Assembly: GCA_002348385.1 (NCBI GenBank)
Contig: DEBD01000001.1
Location: 58,763-122,762, forward strand
DNA from: Gammaproteobacteria bacterium UBA2965
GTDB lineage: Bacteria; Pseudomonadota; Gammaproteobacteria; Pseudomonadales; Azotimanducaceae
Reading direction: 5' to 3'
Length of the DNA: 64,000 nucleotides
Shown here: piece after piece, positions 9,350 through 16,942 of the stretch
How the letters are laid out: each line of letters opens with the position of its first letter
Position numbering within the stretch: the stretch's first letter is position 1
The notes under the pieces: model-generated
What the model was told of the DNA's origin: nothing
What the model saw: the letters and a program-made list of their open reading frames with translations, nothing else
Databases searched by the model: none
Position numbers and translations under genes: made by a program

Positions 9350-10600
9350 CTAACCGGCGGAGGCGTTGGGGATGCCCACCCCCTGTGCGGCGGCCCTGAA
9401 GAGCGCGTTCAGATCCTCATCGCTTTGTGCTGCAACCACCTTGGCGCACCACTGGTGGAAACGCTGATTGCCCAGCTCGTTGCGGCCCAACGGCAGATGA
9501 TCGATACCACTGCCCGGTAGCGACTGCTGAATGGAGTAACCCATGGCGTAATCTTCGGTCATGACCACCTCCTGGAACCAGTCGAACTGACGGTTGGCTT
9601 CCACCAGATCGTCGCCAACGGGCGCTTTCTCCATGAGATAGACCTGGTTGGTCACGCTCTCACCCACCGTGGCGCCAGGCAGTATCTGCGACATCATCAC
9701 GCCACGCCCGCCACCGGCGAACGAGGCGATGGACGTGCAGGGAAACACGGTCCACACGCCGTAGGTCATGGTCTCCAGATCCCACTCGGATTCGGGTTTG
9801 TCGGCGATGTCCTGCAAATAGCCCAACACCTCGGTACCGGCATATCCATCCTGCAGGGCAGGTGCCTTGATGTGCTGGTGGGGGCCCCAACCGTAGTAAA
9901 GGCCGCGTTTGGTGGAGTCGGGGCCAAACGTAGCGTTGTGCAATACGGGTATGTGGTAGTACTCGAGATAACCGTCGTAGGCGATCTTCCAGTTCGGCCC
10001 GGCAAACGTGCGGGTAGACACGTAGTCCCACTGATCGAATCCGAAAGCCGCCAGCATCTGGTCGTATCCCGCCAGGAAGGCGTCGAAATCGATGGTGGAG
10101 TCGGCATTCAGCACTACCCAGATGAGGCCGGCACTTTCACGCACCGGCAGCTGCTTGAGGCCATAGGCAGAACGGTCCAGGTCCCCGTAGTCATCGTTTG
10201 CGGCGATGGCCAGCAGGCGGCCGTCGTTGGCGAACGTCCAGCCGTGGTAGCGGCAGGTGAAGCGGTTGCGGTTACCGCACTCCGCACCCACCAGGGTCAC
10301 GCCACGATGGGTGCAGGCGTTCATAAAGGCACGTAACTGCCCGTCTCGACCGCGGGTGAGCAGCACCGATTTGCCCGCCACCTCCATAGTCTTGAAGGCA
10401 TCGTCTCCCGCAAGCTCGCCGCTGGCGGCAAGCAGCAGCGGCACGCGGTGAAATATTCCCTGCAGCTCCTTTTCGAACAGCGCCTCGTCGTAATAGCTGG
10501 ACGCCGGCAGCCGATAGATGTCATCGGCTTGCTCCATGGTGCCCGCCTTGCCGTGATCGATCACATGCCGAGCGATTTCAACGAGCTTTTCCCGAGACAT
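9350..10600 (-). CDS. Rieske non-heme iron oxygenase, alpha subunit
   Basis: 416-residue second Rieske oxygenase of the island. Cluster ligands are C96 and H98 (CTH) and C116 and H119 (CRYHGW). The catalytic iron region is AYDGYLEYYHIPVLH (about residues 207-221), giving the two histidines of the facial triad. It is convergent with the PLP-lyase gene and divergent from an SDR gene, with a 14-bp palindrome in the shared promoter region. It shares only fold-level features with the 523-residue Rieske protein upstream, so this is not a recent duplication. No dedicated reductase is adjacent. Confidence 0.9.
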   Translation of the reverse strand: MSREKLVEIARHVIDHGKAGTMEQADDIYRLPASSYYDEALFEKELQGIFHRVPLLLAASGELAGDDAFKTMEVAGKSVLLTRGRDGQLRAFMNACTHRGVTLVGAECGNRNRFTCRYHGWTFANDGRLLAIAANDDYGDLDRSAYGLKQLPVRESAGLIWVVLNADSTIDFDAFLAGYDQMLAAFGFDQWDYVSTRTFAGPNWKIAYDGYLEYYHIPVLHNATFGPDSTKRGLYYGWGPHQHIKAPALQDGYAGTEVLGYLQDIADKPESEWDLETMTYGVWTVFPCTSIASFAGGGRGVMMSQILPGATVGESVTNQVYLMEKAPVGDDLVEANRQFDWFQEVVMTEDYAMGYSIQQSLPGSGIDHLPLGRNELGNQRFHQWCAKVVAAQSDEDLNALFRAAAQGVGIPNASAG

Positions 10601-10659
10601 GTGGCGCCCCTGTCAACGTATCCATTCATGATGACAAGTGGGGGCAATGAGTCAAGTAG

Positions 10660-10673
10660 TGCCACTCGTGGCA
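10660..10673. promoter_or_regulatory. Palindrome in divergent promoter region (candidate operator)
   Basis: TGCCAC-TC-GTGGCA lies midway between the Rieske gene (start 10600) and the SDR gene (start 10706). Its position and symmetry suit a dimeric regulator controlling both genes. No regulator gene is adjacent. Confidence 0.4.
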
Positions 10674-10705
10674 TAGTGAGGGCCGTTCCAAGGGAGGGCC
10701 TACAG

Positions 10706-11512
10706 ATGGGCATCAACAAGAACGGCCTGCTGGCGGGCAAGGTGGCAGTGGTTACGGGCGCCAGCCGGGGGATCGGCGAGGCCATCGCCATACGCTACGC
10801 CATGGAAGGTGCACGAGTGGCCGTCTCCGCGCGCACGGTGAACGAAGGTGACCACAAGCTGGAAGGATCCATCACAGGCACCACCGATCGCATCAACGCA
10901 GCGGGCGGTGAAGCGGTGGCGATTCAGGCCAATCTGACAGCGGAGGCCGATCGGCTCAACCTCGTCGACGAAACCGAAGCCAGACTGGGACCGGTGGACA
11001 TCCTGGTGAACAACGCCGCCGTAACCTACTACATGACTCTGCCCGAGATCACCGAAAAGCGCTTCCGGCTCATGTGGGAGGTGCAGGTGTGGGGCCCGCT
11101 ACAGCTCGCCCAGCTTGTGCTACCCGGCATGGTGGAGCGTGGCGGCGGCCGGATTCTCAACATCTCCTCCGGAGCGGCCATTCACCCCGACAAAACACAG
11201 CCCGGCCACGGCGGCACCGTGTACGGCATGTGCAAGGCGGCGCTGGAACGCTTCACCACCGGACTGGCTCAGGAGGTCTACGAGCAAAACATCGGGGTGA
11301 ACGTCATTTCTCCCGGCCTGGTGGCAACGCCCGGCGCGGTGTATCACAACCTGATCAACGAGCGCACCAAGAACATCGTGCAGCCGGTGGAACACATGGC
11401 CGAGGCCTGCCTGCGGCTGGTGCACGGCGACGCAAAACAGCTCACCGGGCGCATCGATCATGCGCACAAGGTCATGAGGGAGTTCAGCCTGGACCCCGCC
11501 GAGCTGATCTGA
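10706..11512 (+). CDS. SDR family NAD(P)-dependent oxidoreductase
   Basis: 268-residue classical short-chain dehydrogenase/reductase. The cofactor motif TGASRGIG is near residues 16-23, NNAAV follows at about residue 100, and the active-site YGMCK at about residue 174. ATG 10706 is preceded by AGGGAGGG at a good distance; the frame is open further upstream, but that part overlaps the divergent promoter. It probably oxidises a hydroxyl group produced by the neighbouring oxygenases or hydratases; the substrate is unknown. Confidence 0.88.
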   Translation: MGINKNGLLAGKVAVVTGASRGIGEAIAIRYAMEGARVAVSARTVNEGDHKLEGSITGTTDRINAAGGEAVAIQANLTAEADRLNLVDETEARLGPVDILVNNAAVTYYMTLPEITEKRFRLMWEVQVWGPLQLAQLVLPGMVERGGGRILNISSGAAIHPDKTQPGHGGTVYGMCKAALERFTTGLAQEVYEQNIGVNVISPGLVATPGAVYHNLINERTKNIVQPVEHMAEACLRLVHGDAKQLTGRIDHAHKVMREFSLDPAELI

Positions 11513-11526
11513 CCTTCGGCGCAGGG

Positions 11527-12975
11527 CTAGGAGGCGGCGGCCAGCTCCGCTGCCGCTTCGGCCTCGATGCGCGTGCCCTTGAAGAAATCCGGATTCGGCC
11601 CGGCGTAAAGCTGCACGGAGTGCGAAAAGCCGAACTTGCGGAAATCTTCCTCGTTCACCAGGCCGTCTTCTAACTGCTCGTAGGCTTCCGCGGCGGCGTG
11701 ATCCATATTGGATACGTCCCAATGCCCCAGATCAAAGCTCATGATGGCACGCACCTGCTCCCGCGCGGGATTCAGCCTGCGGTCGAAGGCGATGCACGCC
11801 AGCGGGTCGTCTGCCTCACAGCCGAAGTAGAAATGCGGAATGAACAGGTCCGCCAGGTCCTGGGCGGTCTCGATCTGCATGGCGGCAAAGTCGTCACGCT
11901 GTTGTACGGTGAGAGTTGTGGGGCCCACCATCAGGGTCTCTTCCAGCTGCCCCAGCTTGTCGCGGGTAGCGCTGTCCCCATAGCCTTCGAACAGCTCGTG
12001 GGCCTGCTGCAGATCCAGGTTGGCCGGGTTGAGGTGCTCCAGGCTCGCGGGGCTGCGCTTTTTCCAACGACTGAAAATGTCGGCAAAAAGGCGTACCCCG
12101 TTCTGCACCCCCCCCTCCAGCAGCGCCACGCGCAGCTTGGGAAAGCGCCGGGTAACACCGCCCATCAAGAGCGATTTGGCCAGCACCTCGCCGGCTGCGG
12201 CGAAGTGGCCCATGTGGTTGTACATGTAGTTCTGGGACTTACGGTCGTCGAAACCCATACCGCCGGAATGGGCAGCAACAGCAAAGCCCAGCTCCTCGCA
12301 CTTGGCCCAGAACGGATCGTAGTCGTACTCGCTGTCGAAGCCATAGCTGTCGAGCCAGGTAACCGCACGCGCCATGTCCGGGTAACGATCGGCTACTTCG
12401 GCCACCGGGCGGCGGATGTAGGAGGGGATCATGGCCACCTTGAGGCCCAAACCAGCCGCATGCTCAAGCTCGGCGACCCCCTCGTCCGGCGTGTGCAGCG
12501 GCACGATGGCCGCCGGAATCATGCGATCGCCGTACTCCGCGTAGCAGTCGGCAATGTACTCGTTGTAAGCGTGGCACATGAGCTGCCGCCGCTCAGGATG
12601 GTTGGAGCCCGCAAAGAACAGTCCCTGGGTTGGATAGAGCACGGCCACGTCGATGCCGAAATCGTCCATGCGCTGGTGGTACAGGCGCGGCAGCATGGCG
12701 GTGCAGCGATCCAGGGTGTTGCGCGTGGGCAGCGCCCACCAGGGCCCACGCATGGGGCGCGAGTAACGGCGTTCGTCGTCGCTCATGGCATACCAGTTCT
12801 GCCCGACGCCACCGCCGCCGGCCGGCCGGCCCAGCGCGGACCGACCACCCGCCTGGGCCACGTAGTCGTTCAGCACCGGGGTATACTCGATGATGTGCGA
12901 GTCACCGTCGATGAGCGGGTGATCCAGGTTGGCGCGAATGCGCGCCGCTTCGGTCAACATTGGCGTGTCAGACAT
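11527..12975 (-). CDS. Amidohydrolase family protein (ACMSD-like metal-dependent hydrolase/decarboxylase)
   Basis: 482-residue TIM-barrel amidohydrolase of the amidohydrolase-2 group, which includes ACMSD-type decarboxylases and hydrolases of ring-cleavage products. Visible signs are the N-terminal metal motif DGDSHIIE (residues about 23-30), PAAIVPLHTPDEG, a central AHSGG and LLEGGV near the third quarter. Proteins of this type commonly sit beside Rieske oxygenases and SDRs in aromatic or steroid catabolic clusters. ATG 12975 opens the protein with no competing start. Its stop is 14 bp from the convergent SDR stop. Confidence 0.8.
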   Translation of the reverse strand: MSDTPMLTEAARIRANLDHPLIDGDSHIIEYTPVLNDYVAQAGGRSALGRPAGGGGVGQNWYAMSDDERRYSRPMRGPWWALPTRNTLDRCTAMLPRLYHQRMDDFGIDVAVLYPTQGLFFAGSNHPERRQLMCHAYNEYIADCYAEYGDRMIPAAIVPLHTPDEGVAELEHAAGLGLKVAMIPSYIRRPVAEVADRYPDMARAVTWLDSYGFDSEYDYDPFWAKCEELGFAVAAHSGGMGFDDRKSQNYMYNHMGHFAAAGEVLAKSLLMGGVTRRFPKLRVALLEGGVQNGVRLFADIFSRWKKRSPASLEHLNPANLDLQQAHELFEGYGDSATRDKLGQLEETLMVGPTTLTVQQRDDFAAMQIETAQDLADLFIPHFYFGCEADDPLACIAFDRRLNPAREQVRAIMSFDLGHWDVSNMDHAAAEAYEQLEDGLVNEEDFRKFGFSHSVQLYAGPNPDFFKGTRIEAEAAAELAAAS

Positions 12976-13037
12976 GGTTTGCCCTCCCTCGTCTTACGGT
13001 CAGTCTACCCGATAGACATGCGAGCGGCGGCAGGCTG

Positions 13038-13496
13038 CTAGCGGCGGCGACGATTGGCCAGCGAGACGACATTGGCGCCCCCCACTACATCCTGTTTGAG
13101 GGAGAAGGCAACTTCCCAGGTATAGGTGGTACCGTCCTCCCGCAGGAAACCGCGGAATCCGTACCCTTCGCGCAGCGCAAACAAGGTGAAGGTGATGTAG
13201 GTCTGGCCCTGCTCGTCCCACAACATGCCAAGATTCGGCGGGCTGTCCAGCTTGGCGATACCGGTATAGGTACCGCCCAGGCCGCGCACGTCCACCGTGT
13301 AGGTGCCCTCTTCGTTAGCCACCACACGAATCGACAGCGCCCGGCCGCCGAGCTCTTTGATGTCCATCTCCACAGCGATGTTGAACTCCACCTCCTCGTG
13401 GGTGACCTGAACATCGCAGCTCACCCCCTGACCCAAACTCTGCCCTTCCACCAGCAGCGACCCTTTGCCGAGCCAATGTCCCGCCTGCAGCAGCAT
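13038..13496 (-). CDS. Conserved hypothetical protein, beta-rich
   Basis: 152-residue protein that I do not recognise. It alternates polar and hydrophobic residues in short strands (VEFNIAVEMDIKELGG, YTVDVRGLGGTYTGIAKLDS, TYITFTLFALREGYGFRGF), suggesting an all-beta, possibly calycin-like barrel. It ends in NRRRR. There is no signal peptide, so it is cytoplasmic. Its ATG overlaps the stop of the SRAP gene (ATGA), so it is translationally coupled to a protein that shields abasic sites in DNA. A functional link is possible but unproven. Confidence 0.65.
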   Translation of the reverse strand: MLLQAGHWLGKGSLLVEGQSLGQGVSCDVQVTHEEVEFNIAVEMDIKELGGRALSIRVVANEEGTYTVDVRGLGGTYTGIAKLDSPPNLGMLWDEQGQTYITFTLFALREGYGFRGFLREDGTTYTWEVAFSLKQDVVGGANVVSLANRRRR

Positions 13497-14206
13497 CAGT
13501 GCACACCTCGCGGTAGCGCCGCCTCAAGCCGCACCGGCTCGCCGATGGGTTCCACACAACGCGGATCCTTGTTGCGCGCGTTGTTCACGTGGGTAGAAAC
13601 CGGGATGGCATCCAACGCCACCGGCAAACCCGAGCCGCAGTAGCCTGCCAGCTCGTCCGCGGGCGTCGCCGGATCGAGCCAGCGGTGAGCCTCCGCCATG
13701 GAGAGCATGACCGGCTGGCGCTTGTGCACGAAGGTCAGCTGCTCGTTGGCATCGCAGGTAAGCACCGCAAAACTCTCCACCATGTCCCCGGTGTCGCGAT
13801 TACGCCAACGATCCCACACCCCACCCAGCAGCATGCCGGGCGCGTCGTAGGGTGTCAGATAGTAGGGCAACTTCGCATTGTTGCTGCGCGCCCACTCGTA
13901 GAATCCCGTGATGGGCACCACGCAGCGCCGCTTCTTGAAGGGCTCCTTGAACGCCGCGCTTTTTTCGATGGTCTCCGACTTGGCGTTGAACATGCTGTAT
14001 TTGGTGGACATCTCTTTGGACCAGTGCGGCGTCAGCCACCAGCGCATGGGCACGATCTCGGGCTCTCCGGCTTCATCCAAGCGCAGCACGCTCACGGTTT
14101 CGGTGGGGGCTGCGTTGTAGTTGTCAGGCCCCGGATGGCTCAAACCCACCAACTCCATGAGGATATCCGACAACGAGGACGAGGTGACGTTGAAGCGGCC
14201 GCACAT
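13496..14206 (-). CDS. SRAP domain protein (HMCES/YedK family)
   Basis: 236-residue SOS-response-associated peptidase family protein, which forms a thiazolidine cross-link to abasic sites in single-stranded DNA and protects them. Cys2 (MCGRFN) is the nucleophile after Met removal. Other conserved elements are YNAAPTE, MRWWLTPHW, NAKSETI, the RRCVVPITGFYEW segment with its glutamate, and the STHVNN histidine near the C-terminus. All the expected catalytic residues are present. It sits in a short operon between a 64-residue gene and a 152-residue gene of unknown function. Confidence 0.93.
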   Translation of the reverse strand: MCGRFNVTSSSLSDILMELVGLSHPGPDNYNAAPTETVSVLRLDEAGEPEIVPMRWWLTPHWSKEMSTKYSMFNAKSETIEKSAAFKEPFKKRRCVVPITGFYEWARSNNAKLPYYLTPYDAPGMLLGGVWDRWRNRDTGDMVESFAVLTCDANEQLTFVHKRQPVMLSMAEAHRWLDPATPADELAGYCGSGLPVALDAIPVSTHVNNARNKDPRCVEPIGEPVRLEAALPRGVH

Positions 14207-14208
14207 GA

Positions 14209-14403
14209 CTATGAGCCGTGCTTACCCAGCACCCAGCCAGCCGCGCCCAGGGCGTCAGCGGCAAAATCCACCGCCGGCTGCTCCAGCTGCGTGGCCATGG
14301 TGAGCATGCTGTTGGACACGAATCCCGCCGCCTGCTCGGCGGCATCGAATATGGGTGCCAGAGGGCCTACCGCATCTCGCGAAATCGGCTGCACGTTGCT
14401 CAT
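14209..14403 (-). CDS. Short carboxymuconolactone-decarboxylase-like N-terminal protein
   Basis: 64-residue protein starting at ATG 14403 (GGGAG upstream). The stretch PLAPIFDAAEQAAGFVSNSM closely resembles the N-terminal helix of AhpD-like carboxymuconolactone decarboxylase family proteins (pattern: P-F-E-G-F-V-P-N-S). The family's catalytic CxxC/His core, normally present in proteins of 150-190 residues, is absent. It is either a degenerate remnant that kept a translatable frame or a small protein derived from that family. It heads the SRAP operon with only 2 bp between the genes. Confidence 0.55.
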   Translation of the reverse strand: MSNVQPISRDAVGPLAPIFDAAEQAAGFVSNSMLTMATQLEQPAVDFAADALGAAGWVLGKHGS

Positions 14404-14464
14404 GTTGCTCCCTACCTTTGGCCTCCAGTCTAACGGTTTGCGTTTTGCCATTCATTCGCTGAGC

Positions 14465-16594
14465 ATGCAGGCGACCCTCCCTCGACCGATAGCAGACACA
14501 CCCATGCAGCCCCCCAAGGCCAAACCCATTCCCCACCGCGACACCTACCACGGGTTTACCCTGGAAGACCCGTACCACTGGTTGAAGGACCAGGGCTATC
14601 CGGAAGTGACCGATACCAGGGTGCTCGATTACCTGAAAGCCGAAAACGAATACTTCGACGCGCAGATGGCGCCCCACACCGCGCTCATCGATACGCTGTT
14701 CAAAGAGATCAAAGACCGTCAGCCATCAGAAGATGCCTCCGTGCCTTCTCGGGACGGGGACTACTGGTACCAGTGGCGCTTCGAGGAAGAAGCCCAGTAC
14801 CGGACCTGGCTGCGGGCGGCCGCGCGCAGTGACGACGGCGAGGCGCCGGACATTACCCCTGATCGCTGGGAGGTGATTCTCGACGAACCGAAACTGGCCT
14901 CAGAAAGCGAGTTCTTCTCCTTGGGCGGCCTTGCCGCAAGCCGCGATGGCCGCTACCTGGCATGGAGCGCAGACACCACCGGAGCCGAGCGGTTCACGTT
15001 GAACATCACCGATCTGGCCACCGGCGAGCTGCTCGATGAGCCCATCGAGGCCACCCTGGGCAGCCAGGTCTGGGACGCGACCGGCACCCACCTGTTTTAC
15101 GTAGTGGTCAACGACAACTGGCGCCCTTACGAGGTACGCCGGCACCAGGTGGGCCACCCCATCAGTCAGGATCAGGTTGTATACACCGAGCCCTCCGATT
15201 CCTTTTTCGTGGGCGTGGACGAAACGCAATCGGAGCGGTACATCCTGATTACCACCGGCGATCACGTCACCTCCGAGGTGCGCTACCTGCCCGCCAATGA
15301 GCCCCAGGCCGAGCCCTCGCTCATTGCGCCGCGCCGCTCGGGGCACGAATACGACGTGGATCACCGCGAAGGAAGCTTCTACATCCGCTCCAACCGGGAG
15401 CACAAAAACTTCACCCTCTATCGGGCCGGCGAAAGCGACCCGTCCGAGCAGAACTGGCAAGCCACACTTCCACCCAGCGACGAGCGCTATCTGATGGGCC
15501 ACCTGTGCTTCAAAGATCATCTGGTCACCAGTGAGCGGCTAGGCGGGCTCGATCAGATAGCCATTCGCAGCTACGACAGCGACGAGTTTCATCACGTGGC
15601 ATTCCCCGATGCTGCATACAGCGCCGGGTGGGGCGCCAACCCAAGTTTCGACACGCACACCATACGGCTGCACTACGAATCCATGGTGACGCCAGACACC
15701 GTATTCGACTACCACATCGCGGAGCGTCGATTAGTGACGCGCAAGGTGCAGGAGATTCCCTCCGGCTACGCCTTCGACGATTATGCGACAGAGCGTCTCA
15801 CGGCCGAGGCAAGAGACGGTTTGCAGATACCGGTAAGCGTGGTCTATCGAAAAGGTTTCGTAAAAGACGGTAGCGCGCCGTTGTACCTATACGGTTACGG
15901 CGCCTACGGGCATGCCATTCCCCCTGGATTCTCCACCTCGCGCCTGTCACTGCTCGACCGCGGTTTCGCCTTTGCCATTGCGCACATCCGGGGTGGGGAC
16001 GATCTGGGCTACGCTTGGTACGAAGACGGCAAGCTCGACAAACGAACCAACACATTCAATGACTTCGTAGATGTGGCAAAGCATCTGATCGACGAACGTT
16101 TTTCGTCACGCGGCCGAATCGCCATCGCAGGCGGAAGCGCGGGCGGAGAGTTAATGGGCGCGGTGGTCAACCAGGCTCCGGAACTCTGGGGCGCGGTTGC
16201 CGCGCACGTCCCGTTCGTGGACGTGTTGAACACCATGTTGGATACCTCTCTGCCTCTGACCCCCATCGAGTGGCCGGAATGGGGAAACCCTATCGAAGAC
16301 AAAGCCGCTTTCGAACTGATCCGTTCTTACTCCCCATACGACCAGCTGAAAGAAGGCGATTATCCACCCATGCTGGTAACCGCCGGCTTGAACGACCCAC
16401 GAGTAACCTATTGGGAGCCAGCGAAGTACGTGGCCAAACTGCGCACGCTGAAGACCGACAGCAACCTGCTGCTACTGAAGACCAACATGGGCGCGGGGCA
16501 CCGCGGCCAGTCCGGGCGTTTCGATTCCCTTAAGGAAGTAGCTGAGGAGTACGCTTTCTTTCTGACAGCCCTGGGGCTGCAGAGTCAACCGTGA
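14465..16594 (+). CDS. S9 family peptidase (oligopeptidase B / prolyl oligopeptidase type)
   Basis: About 709-residue cytoplasmic serine oligopeptidase. The N-terminal beta-propeller begins KAKPIPHRDTYHGFTLEDPYHW. The C-terminal alpha/beta hydrolase domain carries GGSAGGE (Ser about residue 557), DPRVTYWEPAKY around the Asp, and GAGHRGQSGRFD with the His near residue 680. The order and length match oligopeptidase B, which cleaves after basic residues in short peptides. ATG 14465 and ATG 14504 are both possible starts and neither has a clear ribosome binding site; family alignment slightly favours 14504. The open frame upstream to 13589 is antisense to the SRAP gene and is not coding. The 3' end overlaps the convergent zinc-ribbon gene by 10 bp. 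Confidence 0.9.
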   Translation: MQATLPRPIADTPMQPPKAKPIPHRDTYHGFTLEDPYHWLKDQGYPEVTDTRVLDYLKAENEYFDAQMAPHTALIDTLFKEIKDRQPSEDASVPSRDGDYWYQWRFEEEAQYRTWLRAAARSDDGEAPDITPDRWEVILDEPKLASESEFFSLGGLAASRDGRYLAWSADTTGAERFTLNITDLATGELLDEPIEATLGSQVWDATGTHLFYVVVNDNWRPYEVRRHQVGHPISQDQVVYTEPSDSFFVGVDETQSERYILITTGDHVTSEVRYLPANEPQAEPSLIAPRRSGHEYDVDHREGSFYIRSNREHKNFTLYRAGESDPSEQNWQATLPPSDERYLMGHLCFKDHLVTSERLGGLDQIAIRSYDSDEFHHVAFPDAAYSAGWGANPSFDTHTIRLHYESMVTPDTVFDYHIAERRLVTRKVQEIPSGYAFDDYATERLTAEARDGLQIPVSVVYRKGFVKDGSAPLYLYGYGAYGHAIPPGFSTSRLSLLDRGFAFAIAHIRGGDDLGYAWYEDGKLDKRTNTFNDFVDVAKHLIDERFSSRGRIAIAGGSAGGELMGAVVNQAPELWGAVAAHVPFVDVLNTMLDTSLPLTPIEWPEWGNPIEDKAAFELIRSYSPYDQLKEGDYPPMLVTAGLNDPRVTYWEPAKYVAKLRTLKTDSNLLLLKTNMGAGHRGQSGRFDSLKEVAEEYAFFLTALGLQSQP

Positions 16595-16827
16595 TGCGCC
16601 ACTCGGCGCACTTTGGCCTCGTTGGCCTGATCCATACGTTTGCGGATGATGTTCTGAACCACAGCGACGGTGGTCCAGTCATGAAGCATCAAGCGGCCAC
16701 ACGCCAGGCATTCAGCCTGCTGCTCATCCGTAACCAACGCTAACAAGCCGCTGTATGGCACACGCGATACGTGCTTGCAGTGAGAACACTCCAGCCCTAC
16801 GGCCGGGTCGATGCCAACATAGTCCAT
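16585..16827 (-). CDS. Small zinc-ribbon protein
   Basis: 80-residue protein with two CxxC knuckles (CSHCKH at about 14-19 and CLACGR at about 40-45), the signature of a zinc ribbon. A basic, helix-forming tail follows (NIIRKRMDQANEAKVRRVAHH). It probably binds nucleic acid or a protein partner; I cannot assign a family. Its 3' end overlaps the convergent peptidase gene by 10 bp. Confidence 0.65.
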   Translation of the reverse strand: MDYVGIDPAVGLECSHCKHVSRVPYSGLLALVTDEQQAECLACGRLMLHDWTTVAVVQNIIRKRMDQANEAKVRRVAHHG

Positions 16828-16942
16828 GACGCTGAACTCCTTTTCGTCATCACTCGATTCTAATCGAGCCGGACTTCAATCTGTGCGCGGCAGGTCAGCG
16901 ATGTGACTCGCCGCACACAACTGCGTTGAACCAGGTCGGCAG

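Noticed and set aside
13589..14464. Long rightward open frame continuing upstream of the S9 peptidase
   Set aside because: It runs antisense through the SRAP gene, is rich in His, Arg and Gly and shows no family motif. It is the mirror of GC-rich coding DNA; the peptidase begins at 14465 or 14504.
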